A DNA stretch of 64,000 nt, from positions 60,972 to 124,971 of the forward strand of contig SWDH01000044.1 of NCBI GenBank assembly GCA_005116945.1. The letters run 5' to 3'. The notes below the pieces were generated by a model, which saw nothing but the letters and a program-made list of their open reading frames with translations, made no database searches and was not told where the DNA came from. Both the position numbers and the translations under genes were made by a program. Below are positions 49,485 to 58,952 of the stretch, piece by piece (the stretch's first letter is position 1; each line of letters begins with the position of its first letter). This DNA comes from Nitrospira sp. (lineage in GTDB: Bacteria; Nitrospirota; Nitrospiria; Nitrospirales; Nitrospiraceae).

Positions 49485-51623
49485 TCAGCGGTATTCGTAA
49501 CGGTAGGCACCGGAGTCCGATGCGACTTCAGACTTTACATTCGTTAAGACAACACCCATGACATTGGCCTGCGCATGGTCCAAGAGGAATTTGGCACGCT
49601 TGAGAGCATTCCGACCGATCCGGCCGACTTGGTAGACCACAATCGTTCCGTCGACGCGTGAGCTAAATGCCACTGCATCTGTCACTGGAAGAATGGGCGG
49701 ACTGTCGAAGAGTACCAGGTCGTATTCTTCATTCATTTCATTCACAAATGCCTTGATCTTGTTCATATTGAGGAACTCGTTCGGATTACCAATCTCTGAA
49801 CCGCTGGTTAGAATATGCAGGTTATCTAGGCCCGGCGTGCTCAGCACCCGATCGACCCCCATTGGCCCAAGCATCAAATCTGTCGTAGATCGCACATGCT
49901 TGCGCCATGACGTACTGCCTACTAACGCATCTGCCAAACCAGGGCCTCGCTCGAGCCCCAACCGTTGATGCACGATCGGCCGCCGCAGGTCTGCATCGAC
50001 AAGTAGTACTCGTTGCCCTTCTTGAGCAAGTGTGATCGCCAAATTTGTCACGCAGGTACTTTTGCCTTCTCCCAGACCGGCGCTTGTGAAGAGGATGGAT
50101 TTGATCTTCCGATCCATGCTGGCGAATTGAATATTCGTCCGTAACGACCGCAAACTTTCAGACAGAACGGACTTTGGATCGATCAGACAGATAAGTTTCG
50201 AGAAATTTTCCACAGTTGATGCCGAGGCATCGGCTGGAAGCGACGCGCGGGCGGCAGCCTCCATTTCCTTACTGTCGAACTGCGGAAGGACACCCAGGAC
50301 CGACACCTTGAGAAATTCTTCGACCCCTTCGATCGTGCCAATCGAAGTATCGAACGATTCGCGCGCAAATGCGATGACGATTCCGAGAAAGACACCCATA
50401 AGCGAGCCAACCATGAGGTTCAGTGCTGTATTGGGAGCATTGATCGGAGCGCTAGGCACAATCGCCGGCGCAATAATTGTCACTTCTTCAATCCGTTCTG
50501 CACTTTTGATCTGCAATTCTTGAAGTTTCCCCTTGAGGGTCGCTAGTAAATCCGAATTGACTTTCACATCGCGCTCAAGGCGGCTCATGCGTATCGCCGC
50601 TCGTGGAAACTGAAAATATCGATCCCGATAGCGATTGCGCTGATCCAGAAGCGTGGTTTCTCGATCTTGCATGGTTTTGAGCTTCGCTCGGAGCTCTAGA
50701 ATCATCTCGGCTCTGACGTTATCGATCTTCTTCTGCTGCTCACGGGCTTGTGGATGATCCGTCGTATAGTTGATCAGAAGGGTGTTCCGTTCCTGGATGA
50801 GATCAAGGAGGCGCTGATTCAGGACCGTCAGCAGCGCATACGGCTCCTCGGTGAAGATCCGGCCAGGTTGGTCTCCGATCACTGCATCGCTTCGACTAAG
50901 TACTAAGATCTGCCGTTCTCCCTCCGCTCGCTTTCGTACCACCTCATTGTACTGGTCTTCCAATCTGGTGAATGTCTCCAAAGCAGCGTGCGCCTCATCG
51001 GTCAAAAAGACCTGCCCCTCACGCTCCCGAAATACCCGCAATGCATCTTCAGCAGCATTCAACTGCTTCTCGAGCGCAGTCAGCTGTTCCTCAACAAACC
51101 GTCTTGATTCCATGACAAGACGGTTCCGAGTCATGATGTTTTCCAGTCGATAGGCATCGGCGACTGAATTGGCTGTCTTCTCTGCCGTCTCCGGTTGATC
51201 TGAGGTCGCTGTGATACGAATGATATTCGTATCACCTTCGCGCTGCGTCTGGATTTCCTGACCGAGGTAATACACGGTATTGAGATAGGTGGCCGATCGC
51301 TTCTCGTCCGGCGTCATATTTGCCGGGACTCGGCCTAACTCTATCGCGACACGCTCCATCACAGGGAACCCCCGAATAAATTCTGTCTGCGAGCTGAGGT
51401 CGTTGGCGTTTGAAAAAGACATAGTCTCAATCAACTGTTGAGCCACAGTGTTGGTTCGATCGAACTTCACTCGCGCGGATGCTTCATACAATGGACTCGG
51501 CTTGAACAGCTCTGAAAACAGGAACGTGAACAACAGAACGAGCCCCGTCGCCAACAGAATAAGATATTTCCGTTTTTTAACGATCAACCAATAGTCGATA
51601 ACGTTGAGCTCGTATTGGGCCAT
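49485..51623 (-). CDS. wzc: Wzc-like polysaccharide co-polymerase with BY-kinase domain
   Basis: A 712-residue protein controlling chain length. Membrane spans lie around 20-38 and 402-420 and bracket a periplasmic coiled-coil-rich region (about 170-370). The C-terminal tyrosine kinase has Walker A at 514-522 (SAGLGEGKS), Walker A-prime VLLVDADLRRP (about 539-549) and Walker B LVLFDSPP (about 636-643). The C-terminus has only three tyrosines (SGAYRYEYR), fewer than in classical clusters. No Wzb-type phosphatase is adjacent unless the PHP gene fills that role. Confidence 0.93.
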   Translation of the reverse strand: MAQYELNVIDYWLIVKKRKYLILLATGLVLLFTFLFSELFKPSPLYEASARVKFDRTNTVAQQLIETMSFSNANDLSSQTEFIRGFPVMERVAIELGRVPANMTPDEKRSATYLNTVYYLGQEIQTQREGDTNIIRITATSDQPETAEKTANSVADAYRLENIMTRNRLVMESRRFVEEQLTALEKQLNAAEDALRVFREREGQVFLTDEAHAALETFTRLEDQYNEVVRKRAEGERQILVLSRSDAVIGDQPGRIFTEEPYALLTVLNQRLLDLIQERNTLLINYTTDHPQAREQQKKIDNVRAEMILELRAKLKTMQDRETTLLDQRNRYRDRYFQFPRAAIRMSRLERDVKVNSDLLATLKGKLQELQIKSAERIEEVTIIAPAIVPSAPINAPNTALNLMVGSLMGVFLGIVIAFARESFDTSIGTIEGVEEFLKVSVLGVLPQFDSKEMEAAARASLPADASASTVENFSKLICLIDPKSVLSESLRSLRTNIQFASMDRKIKSILFTSAGLGEGKSTCVTNLAITLAQEGQRVLLVDADLRRPIVHQRLGLERGPGLADALVGSTSWRKHVRSTTDLMLGPMGVDRVLSTPGLDNLHILTSGSEIGNPNEFLNMNKIKAFVNEMNEEYDLVLFDSPPILPVTDAVAFSSRVDGTIVVYQVGRIGRNALKRAKFLLDHAQANVMGVVLTNVKSEVASDSGAYRYEYR

Positions 51624-51661
51624 ATCGCGTCAGTGTCCTTCTCTCATTTCGATTCCGCTGA

Positions 51662-52450
51662 TCATCGCCCCAGCAATGCAGGAAGAATGAATGCCGGGTA
51701 GAACGGTATGATCGCCGTAGAAATGACCGGCATGATCTTTTTCGACGCTTCACCCGCATCGCCGAGATGTTCGCGCGGCACAAATACGATATCGTTCTCT
51801 TCTAGCGAAATGTTTCTTGTCATGTCGCCATAAGTAAACACACGTGCGAGATCAGCCATGAGAATGTTTGGTTTTTCAAGGTCACCACCTCGAATCACCC
51901 GGATTTCCTCTATCAACGCCGTTTCCTGATACATGTCGGCCGCGGCAAGGGCTTGTAACACAGTCATCTGTCTTGGCATTGGAACCATCCCTGGTTTCTT
52001 GACATCCCCAAATACAAAGACGCGTTTAACCTTCAACACTTTCTTCTTCAGCAGGACCTGCACACGCGGTTTACGCATATACGGGACAGCTGCTTCCTCG
52101 ACACGAGATTCGGCCACGGCCGCGGTGACGCCCCCGACATCCACCTCCATAAATCCGACAGATATTTTTCCATTCTCTCGAACGACACTGGAAAACTTTT
52201 CCTCACCGGCCCCTCGTCCAATGAGCACTTCGAGCGTATCTCCCGTTTCAATGGGCGTTTCTGAGGTCGGTACAGTTTCATCGGCATAGACATCGCCCTT
52301 CGGCAACGGGGGGACCACTGTTCCAGAGCGACTGATGGCGGATGGCGGCAAAGACGAGTTGGCAGGATTGTGGCATCCCCAAAATGGTCCGCAAAGAACC
52401 ACTCCCGCACCCAGAAGACCGATGAAAATTCGTGGTATTAGCTGTCGCAC
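51662..52450 (-). CDS. Wza-like polysaccharide export lipoprotein
   Basis: A 262-residue export protein. The signal peptide ends in a lipobox-like WGC (Cys26). A polysaccharide export domain follows (TPIETGDTLEVLIGRGAGEEKFSSVVRENGKISVGFMEVDVGGVT), then an SLBB-type domain (VFVFGDVKKPGMVPMPRQMTVLQALAAADMYQETALIEEIRVIRGG). The C-terminus has a hydrophobic stretch (VISTAIIPFYPAFILPALLG) that could form the outer-membrane segment. It starts the export end of the operon together with wzc, 38 bp downstream. Confidence 0.9.
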   Translation of the reverse strand: MRQLIPRIFIGLLGAGVVLCGPFWGCHNPANSSLPPSAISRSGTVVPPLPKGDVYADETVPTSETPIETGDTLEVLIGRGAGEEKFSSVVRENGKISVGFMEVDVGGVTAAVAESRVEEAAVPYMRKPRVQVLLKKKVLKVKRVFVFGDVKKPGMVPMPRQMTVLQALAAADMYQETALIEEIRVIRGGDLEKPNILMADLARVFTYGDMTRNISLEENDIVFVPREHLGDAGEASKKIMPVISTAIIPFYPAFILPALLGR

Positions 52451-52489
52451 AGCCTCATCTCCTAAAGTTTTACTACGCGCAACCGATAG

Positions 52490-53482
52490 TTAACCGACAG
52501 GCACCACTTCTACAATGTGCAAGGAAGTCTCAGCCCGCAAATCTACCGTCTTCGACACTGAGACATGACCCGATTGCAAGAGTCTCAAGATCGGACGCAA
52601 CGGGTACTGCCGATTCAGCTGAGACACGACACCGGTTTCGCCGGTGTTCAGACGAACAGTCGTGCCTAACGGATAGATCGAGAGTTGTTCGACCAATGCC
52701 TTCAGAAGATGATGCGGAAACACCGTCTTGCCGCTTACAAGCAATGTGCGAATCGCCTGATGGGGTGACCTGCCACGTCGATAGGGTCGTGAGTTCGTCA
52801 GGGCATCGAACGCATCTGCCAGTCCGATGATGAGGGCCATCTCATCGATATGATCCCCGGTCAATCCTCCAGGATACCCGCTCCCATCCATTCGCTCATG
52901 TTCTTGGATAATCACCCTTCCCACCCATGGATAGGATGCGCCAACTTCCTCAACCAGGCAGGATCCGTGCTGTGGATGCTCCCGCATAATCCGAGCTTCC
53001 TCTTCCGTTAACGCGGAAGTCTTGTACAGCAGAGAGTCCGGCAGGGCAAACATGCCGAGATCGTGCAGCAACCCCGCTAACGCAATCTGTTCGAGCTTTG
53101 CCGATTCATATTCAAGTCCCTCTCCAATCTTCACACTGACGATCGCAACATTCACAGCATTCATGACAACAAAGTCTCCCGCATCGCGCTGGAGAACTTT
53201 CTCAAGCAGTTGGTCATTGGTACGAAGAGACGTCACAATACCGGCTGCAAGGCTCACTACGTCATCGATTACCCACGGTTGCCTGGCCTGAACCGCTCGC
53301 TTGATTCCTTGAATGACCTGGCATGCACGTTGATACCAATCATTCTCAGTGACAGACTGTGACGGTGCGAGAGGTGGATGGGAAAGCCCTGCCGGCCTCA
53401 TCGAAATAGCCTGGTTTTTCGCATCAGGATTGGCGGATTCGTGGCTCGACTGTCCCTGAATAAGATTGGTTAACCGTGTCAC
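52490..53482 (-). CDS. HD-GYP domain c-di-GMP phosphodiesterase-like protein
   Basis: A 330-residue protein (GTG at 53482; ATG at 53401 also possible). The HD part is LAGLLHDLGMFALPDSLLY, and the GYP part is EHERMDGSGYPGGLTGDHIDEMALIIGLADAFDALTN. HD-GYP proteins hydrolyse c-di-GMP, and this one may link the second messenger to polysaccharide production; the N-terminal half has no receiver or other sensor I recognise. It is 39 bp upstream of wza, so it may head the operon. Confidence 0.9.
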   Translation of the reverse strand: MTRLTNLIQGQSSHESANPDAKNQAISMRPAGLSHPPLAPSQSVTENDWYQRACQVIQGIKRAVQARQPWVIDDVVSLAAGIVTSLRTNDQLLEKVLQRDAGDFVVMNAVNVAIVSVKIGEGLEYESAKLEQIALAGLLHDLGMFALPDSLLYKTSALTEEEARIMREHPQHGSCLVEEVGASYPWVGRVIIQEHERMDGSGYPGGLTGDHIDEMALIIGLADAFDALTNSRPYRRGRSPHQAIRTLLVSGKTVFPHHLLKALVEQLSIYPLGTTVRLNTGETGVVSQLNRQYPLRPILRLLQSGHVSVSKTVDLRAETSLHIVEVVPVG

Positions 53483-53526
53483 AGCTCCTGAAGCCTTTCT
53501 GTAAATGATCGGGCTCTTACAACCTG

Positions 53527-53712
53527 CTATCGACTACTGACACGTTTCGCGCTTGGAACAGAGGGCGCAGGGTTCTCCTCCATTTTGGCAAACTCCCGTT
53601 CCAACATAGCCCTGATGAAACCGCTAGTTGTGTATCCTTGCTGTTTCAGATTATCGAGTTGTGTTTTGAGGCCCACCGGTAGCTGAATCACGATCCGTAC
53701 GAGATGTGGCAT
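53527..53712 (-). CDS. Small ribbon-helix-helix-type protein
   Basis: A 61-residue protein with the strand-helix-helix pattern PHLVRIVIQLPVGLKTQLDNLKQQGYTTSGFIRAMLEREFAKM. This is a ribbon-helix-helix fold as in CopG/Arc-type regulators, followed by a short basic tail. No toxin gene is next to it. It lies upstream of the HD-GYP gene on the same strand, so it may regulate the polysaccharide operon, or be an orphan antitoxin. Confidence 0.7.
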   Translation of the reverse strand: MPHLVRIVIQLPVGLKTQLDNLKQQGYTTSGFIRAMLEREFAKMEENPAPSVPSAKRVSSR

Positions 53713-53974
53713 ATCATGAGTTCCCTAAGAATTTTGATGGCATACACTATGGCCAGCATTAGTGCATGCACATGCTATGCCTTGATCTCAGATGATGAAA
53801 GCTGAGTAAACTTAGAGACTTATGCTATCGTGGATTCACTACCGAGAGGGTGACTGACGAATTTCGCCTTGCAGACACTTGAAATGTGCACTCGCTCATG
53901 CTCCTGTATTCTTCACCGAAGTAACAGCGGTAGCAGATAAACACGTTGGCCTGCATGATCCGGCGAAACAGCAA
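53713..53974. other. Gap at the head of the polysaccharide locus
   Basis: About 260 bp between the RHH gene start and the comEC stop. It must contain the promoter for the polysaccharide genes. I see no clear repeat or second gene. Confidence 0.4.
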
Positions 53975-56527
53975 TTAATGGCCGTCACGCCACTGTTGCC
54001 ATATCCGGATCCAGTTTGCCTTCTCACAAGGCAACAGGCACGAGACACTGTTGATTGGCTGAAGCACCAAGTCACTCGCTCGATGCACGTGAAGGGTGTC
54101 ACCGGATGCGCTTCCGGTAAACCAGACCCCTCCGTCATGATCGGTCCGTAACACCATACTGCCCTCCGACTTATAGGCATCCAGAACAGCATCGGCGGGG
54201 TGCCTATAGGAATTGTGGCGCCCTGCCGAAAATACGGCATACTGAGGATGTAGTGATGCCACCCAGGCATAATTCAACGAGCTCACAGCCCCATGGTGCG
54301 GAACCTTGAGAACATCGACCGGACTGTGAAACGGTGAGCGTGACATCCGCGACAAACCAGTGTGCTCGACATCTGCGGCAAAGAGCATTGTATGATTGCC
54401 ACATGTGAGACGCGTGACCACAGAACGGTTGTTCAACGCCTGCCCCCCCGCATGATTTTCTTGTGACGGTAGAGTAAGATATCCATCTCTCTTTGGATTG
54501 AGGACCACCAACCGGCAGGGACCGGATGAAACGATCTCCTGCCCTTCATTGACAACCCCTTCTTGAAGTCCTTGACTCGCTAATGCTTGTTGTAGCTGTC
54601 GATAAAACAATTCCTCACGAGTCTCTCCAGATCCCCAATACTGTTTCACGGAAAAATGTCGGACCACCCAGGCAAGACCTCCGACATGATCAAGTTGAGG
54701 ATGTGTGCCGATCACCTGGTCAATAGTGCGAATACCTCGATTCCAAAGAAATGGAGCCACCACCGCGCGACCCATGTCGAATCGTTCATACGCTGCTCCC
54801 CCGTCGATCAATATCACCTGTCCATCGGGTAGCTCGATCACCGCACTATCACCTTGCCCGACGTCGAGAAACGTGACGCGAAAGTGATCTCCATCAAGAA
54901 ACATCCGTGGAGACCATGCCCACCACAACAATACCAATAGAACACCGACACTCACTGTCCACCGGAATGCCGCACCACCAGCTCGCTGCCAGAGCAGAGT
55001 GAGGCAGCCATAAAATAGGACCATGGTGAACACCGAAGGGGCTGCAATATGCCATTCCCCTCCAGGGAGCATCGATATCAAGCGGATCGCCATCACAAAG
55101 TAGTCAAGCATCCACTGATTCAATGTCGCCAGAGGTAGTATGGCTCCCCCGATCGCAATCTCCCACACGGCAGATACCAGGCCAATCGGAACGAGCAAGA
55201 CTCCCATCACAGGAACAGCCACTATATTGGTAAAAAGACCGAGCCACGGAAATTGATAGAAATAGTATGCAACAAGAGGAAGGGTCATCAAGGTCACGAC
55301 GCCGCTCATGACGATCGAGTCTCTCCCCCACCGAATGCAGGTTCTCACATGCGATGGTGTAGCTGATTCGTTCAGCAATTCTTCCTGATCAACTACCGTC
55401 TGACGAGAGAGCCATCCGGCCATTGCGATGACAGACAAAAAGGAGAGCTGAAAGGAGATATCAAATAGCGCCTGAGGATCATGCAGCAATATCACCACTG
55501 CGGCGGCAGAGAGGGCATGAAAGAGCCTGCGCTCCTGACCGAGCCAAATCGCACTCAGCCCAACAGTTATCATCAACAACGATCGAATCGTAGCAAGTTC
55601 AGCTCCGGCCAGGCAGGCGTAGCCAGTAACCGGAAGGAGCGTGCAGAGAGCAGCAATGCGAGTCGGTGTGATTTTCCGAGACACTGCAAGAAGCCAATTG
55701 GAAGGCAACAAAATCGTTGCCCATCTGACAAGCGAGAACATGAGCAGCGCGACGAGACCCAAGTGGCTCCCTGAAATAGAAAGAAGATGAACGGTCCCAG
55801 TCGTCATAAACTGATCACGAAGCTCCGGATTCAAATACCCTCGATCACCGATGATGATACCCGTATACAATCCGAGTGCAGGCTGTGAAAGAGTCTGCAC
55901 CGCAGCGAGACGAATATTGCCCCTCCACTGATCGAATAGAGTCCAAATCGCCCACCAGGCATGCGCATACCCCGACTCAAGAAACTGCACCGCATTCGGT
56001 CCGGTCACTGTAGCGATGGCATCAATCCCTTGGCGCTCAAGATACAGCCCATAACTAAATCCACCAGGGTTCAGTGACCCACTTGGACGTCGCACTATCG
56101 CCCGAAAGCTAACCCGATCACCTTGAAAGAATACTCGTTCAGGTGTGCGCCATGTCAGCCGTACATGCCTAGATGGTGCCGATGTATCGACTGGATTGTC
56201 CGACCTGATGATCATGACTAGGCGATCGGGCGCTTGTTGCACAGGCGCCACAATACGGCCAGTGACTTCGACCGTTACACCGGAAGAATCCTCGGCTATT
56301 GGAGCATGGGCCGTCAGGTTGACGACCAGCAACCAATAGAGCACTCCAACTAAGAGTATTCCGTAGTGCCACGTCACCTTTGGAACTGATACGCGATAGA
56401 ATTGTTCCAGGGCGACCGCACCTAACCCGATAAGGAGGAGCAGGAAGGAGGTGACGAGGGGGAAGAAGGGGAACTGTGATCCGACCAAGAGCCCCGTAAT
56501 GAAGGCGACGGTGAGGGACGGCAGCAT
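53975..56527 (-). CDS. comEC: ComEC/Rec2-type DNA uptake channel protein
   Basis: An 850-residue protein of the competence DNA-internalisation family. An N-terminal membrane part with an OB-like domain is followed by the Competence domain (VLLSISGSHLGLVALLMFSLV region, many helices). A C-terminal metallo-beta-lactamase domain follows (DVGQGDSAVIELPDGQVILIDGG, then IGTHPQLDHVGGLAW, with the metal-binding His/Asp set, and KVPHHGAVSSL). It transports single-stranded DNA across the inner membrane. It is the last gene of the housekeeping string, 27 bp after glmM. Confidence 0.93.
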   Translation of the reverse strand: MLPSLTVAFITGLLVGSQFPFFPLVTSFLLLLIGLGAVALEQFYRVSVPKVTWHYGILLVGVLYWLLVVNLTAHAPIAEDSSGVTVEVTGRIVAPVQQAPDRLVMIIRSDNPVDTSAPSRHVRLTWRTPERVFFQGDRVSFRAIVRRPSGSLNPGGFSYGLYLERQGIDAIATVTGPNAVQFLESGYAHAWWAIWTLFDQWRGNIRLAAVQTLSQPALGLYTGIIIGDRGYLNPELRDQFMTTGTVHLLSISGSHLGLVALLMFSLVRWATILLPSNWLLAVSRKITPTRIAALCTLLPVTGYACLAGAELATIRSLLMITVGLSAIWLGQERRLFHALSAAAVVILLHDPQALFDISFQLSFLSVIAMAGWLSRQTVVDQEELLNESATPSHVRTCIRWGRDSIVMSGVVTLMTLPLVAYYFYQFPWLGLFTNIVAVPVMGVLLVPIGLVSAVWEIAIGGAILPLATLNQWMLDYFVMAIRLISMLPGGEWHIAAPSVFTMVLFYGCLTLLWQRAGGAAFRWTVSVGVLLVLLWWAWSPRMFLDGDHFRVTFLDVGQGDSAVIELPDGQVILIDGGAAYERFDMGRAVVAPFLWNRGIRTIDQVIGTHPQLDHVGGLAWVVRHFSVKQYWGSGETREELFYRQLQQALASQGLQEGVVNEGQEIVSSGPCRLVVLNPKRDGYLTLPSQENHAGGQALNNRSVVTRLTCGNHTMLFAADVEHTGLSRMSRSPFHSPVDVLKVPHHGAVSSLNYAWVASLHPQYAVFSAGRHNSYRHPADAVLDAYKSEGSMVLRTDHDGGVWFTGSASGDTLHVHRASDLVLQPINSVSCLLPCEKANWIRIWQQWRDGH

Positions 56528-56554
56528 AAGCCTCCCTCAATGGAGGGTGACACC

Positions 56555-57904
56555 TTAACCCAGATGAGCCTTAATCACATCTACAAGATGATTGGCTACC
56601 TCACGAATCTGATCATCACGCTCACCCTCGACCATCACTCGTAAGAGCGGTTCCGTTCCGGAATATCGTACCAACACGCGCCCACTCCCGTTCAGGCGCT
56701 GTTCACTTTCATGGATCGCACGTTGGAGTTCTGGGACCGTGTCAAGAATCGGTTTCTGGGCGACCTTCACATTGAGTAATACTTGTGGTACCGCCGTCAT
56801 GGATTTAGCCAGCTCGGACATGGGCTGTCCAGAGCGTTTCATAAGGGACAAGACTTGCAACGCCGAAATCAACCCGTCACCGGTCGTATTATGGTCCAGG
56901 AAAATGAAATGTCCTGACTGTTCTCCCCCGAAGTTATAGCCATCGGCGGACATCCGCTCAAGTACATACCTATCACCGACTGCAGTCCGTACGAGGGCGA
57001 TACCCGCTTTCGTCATGGCCAACTCCAACCCGAAGTTGCTCATGACAGTCCCCACGATCGTGTGCTTTGCGAGTTTCCCTTGGCGATGAAGATCGAGCGC
57101 CAACATCGCCATAATATGATCGCCGTCTACGATGCGGCCCTGTTCGCAGACGAAGATGGCGCGATCAGCATCCCCGTCCAGCGCTACCCCAAGTTGAGCC
57201 CCCTGATCGAGAACTGCCTTCTGCAGCAATTGGGGATGGACCGCGCCACAACCAGCATTGATATTCATCCCGTCAGGTTTATTGGCAATCACTTCGACTT
57301 TTGCCCCGAGTTCACGCAACACCGTCGGCGCAACCTTGTAGGCTGCGCCATTTGCGCAATCGACCACCACTTTGATCCCCTGGAAGTCCAGCTCTCTCGG
57401 AAGAGACCGTTTGACAAACTCGATGTACCGTCCTTCGGCATCGTCGATACGATAGGCTTTCCCAATGGCATCTGCGGTCGGCCTTAGATGAGCGATCTCA
57501 TTTGAGACGATCAGGTCTTCGATGCGAAGCTCCAATTCATCAGGTAATTTAAACCCATCTTTAGAAAAAAACTTAATGCCGTTATCCTGGTAGGGATTGT
57601 GTGAGGCCGAGATCATCACCCCGGCATCGGCGCGAAGACTCCTCGTCAAGAATGCAATGGCTGGTGTCGGCATCGGGCCGACCAGCAACACATCGACACC
57701 CATCGAGCAAATGCCGGACGTCAACGCGGACTCCAGCATGTAGCCGGAGATCCGGGTGTCCTTGCCGATGACAATTTGATGGCGCCCGGATCGACGCATA
57801 AACAAATGTGCTGCGGCTCGGCCCAGCTGCATCGCCATTTCGCTGGTCATTGGATCAAGATTCGCGACCCCTCTAACTCCGTCGGTACCAAACAATTTAC
57901 GCAT
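56555..57904 (-). CDS. glmM: Phosphoglucosamine mutase
   Basis: This 449-residue enzyme converts glucosamine-6-phosphate to glucosamine-1-phosphate for UDP-GlcNAc, peptidoglycan and LPS. It opens [20 protein letters not shown]. The phosphoserine is Ser101 in [17 protein letters not shown], the metal loop is [14 protein letters not shown], the substrate loop is [10 protein letters not shown] and the phosphate-binding end is [19 protein letters not shown]. It overlaps folP by 8 bp. Length and all motifs are normal. Confidence 0.97.
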   Translation of the reverse strand: MRKLFGTDGVRGVANLDPMTSEMAMQLGRAAAHLFMRRSGRHQIVIGKDTRISGYMLESALTSGICSMGVDVLLVGPMPTPAIAFLTRSLRADAGVMISASHNPYQDNGIKFFSKDGFKLPDELELRIEDLIVSNEIAHLRPTADAIGKAYRIDDAEGRYIEFVKRSLPRELDFQGIKVVVDCANGAAYKVAPTVLRELGAKVEVIANKPDGMNINAGCGAVHPQLLQKAVLDQGAQLGVALDGDADRAIFVCEQGRIVDGDHIMAMLALDLHRQGKLAKHTIVGTVMSNFGLELAMTKAGIALVRTAVGDRYVLERMSADGYNFGGEQSGHFIFLDHNTTGDGLISALQVLSLMKRSGQPMSELAKSMTAVPQVLLNVKVAQKPILDTVPELQRAIHESEQRLNGSGRVLVRYSGTEPLLRVMVEGERDDQIREVANHLVDVIKAHLG

Positions 57905-58766
57905 GTTGTGCTTTCATGGAAATGGTGGACTGCCGACTAATCGCCACGGCAACCTCTACCACATCTTTCATGGCTCTCACGTCGTGAACGCGAAGGATTC
58001 CAGCCCCTCGATCTACTGAAATCGCCACTGCTGCCGCCGTGGCCCATTGCCGCTCCTGAACCTGACGGCCTACGAGCTGACCTAGAAACGCCTTCCGTGA
58101 GACACCAACCATCACGGGACATTGAAACTGCTCGAAACGGCATAGTTGAGCTATCAATGTAAGATTATGTTCCAGTAGCTTACCAAATCCGATACCTGGA
58201 TCAAGAATGATTTGTCTTCGTACAACGCCATGTGTCATCGCAAAACGGATTCGTTCTTCAAAAAACTCTGAGACCTCGGCAGACACATTGTCGTAACATG
58301 GAGCCAGCTGCATGGTGCGCGGTGTACCATGCATATGCATCAAAACAATACCAGCCCCCGTTCCGGCTATCACATCTACCATGGCAGGATCACCGCGCAA
58401 CGCGGTGACGTCGTTCACAAGAACCGCCCCAGAATCAAGCGCCGCACGCGCGACCACGGCCTTTGAGGTATCGATTGAAATGGGAACAGACACAGCCTTT
58501 GCCACCGCAGTCACGACAGGAATCGTACGACGACACTCTTCTACCTCGCTTACAACATCGGCGCCAGGGCGCGTCGATTCTCCGCCGATATCTAATAGAC
58601 CGGCCCCTTCTTCTACTAATTGAATGGCATGCGCGACAGCAGCAGCTGTATCCAAAAAATGACCGCCATCGAAGAATGAATCAGGCGTCACATTTACTAC
58701 GCCCATAATCAATGGTCTGCCAGGAAATTCTATCAGCCGATCCTTTGCCTGTCGTGTCGATATCAT
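57897..58766 (-). CDS. folP: Dihydropteroate synthase
   Basis: This 289-residue enzyme joins p-aminobenzoate to dihydropterin pyrophosphate in folate synthesis, the target of sulfonamides. The motifs are [66 protein letters not shown] and [10 protein letters not shown]. It lies between ftsH and glmM in the order conserved across many bacteria. Confidence 0.96.
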   Translation of the reverse strand: MISTRQAKDRLIEFPGRPLIMGVVNVTPDSFFDGGHFLDTAAAVAHAIQLVEEGAGLLDIGGESTRPGADVVSEVEECRRTIPVVTAVAKAVSVPISIDTSKAVVARAALDSGAVLVNDVTALRGDPAMVDVIAGTGAGIVLMHMHGTPRTMQLAPCYDNVSAEVSEFFEERIRFAMTHGVVRRQIILDPGIGFGKLLEHNLTLIAQLCRFEQFQCPVMVGVSRKAFLGQLVGRQVQERQWATAAAVAISVDRGAGILRVHDVRAMKDVVEVAVAISRQSTISMKAQHA

Positions 58767-58852
58767 AAATTCTCACATCGCACAGCATGTGAAGAGACCG
58801 TCGTGTAACCAAATACCTTCACCTAGCATGGGGGTATAGGACACAACCCGTC

Positions 58853-58882
58853 ACGTACGAGAAGGACCGCCTTCTCGTACGT
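58853..58882. terminator. 13-bp perfect stem-loop between ftsH and folP
   Basis: ACGTACGAGAAGG and CCTTCTCGTACGT flank an ACCG loop. On the plus strand it is followed by CGTCTTTTAG, but on the minus (coding) strand there is no T-run. It may be an RNA processing or attenuation structure. Confidence 0.7.
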
Positions 58883-58901
58883 CGTCTTTTAGATATACTG
58901 C

Positions 58902-58936
58902 CCCGTGACGCCAATGCCCTGAAATGGCGTCACGGG
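58902..58936. terminator. 12-bp perfect stem-loop directly after ftsH
   Basis: CCCGTGACGCCA and TGGCGTCACGGG flank an 11-nt loop, starting 16 bp beyond the ftsH stop on the minus strand. Together with the neighbouring hairpin it forms a twin structure that probably ends or limits ftsH transcription. Confidence 0.7.
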
Positions 58937-58952
58937 ATCAGCGATACAGAAA

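Noticed and set aside
53879..54151. Plus-strand frame at the end of comEC
   Set aside because: Antisense to the comEC C-terminus with no recognisable domain.
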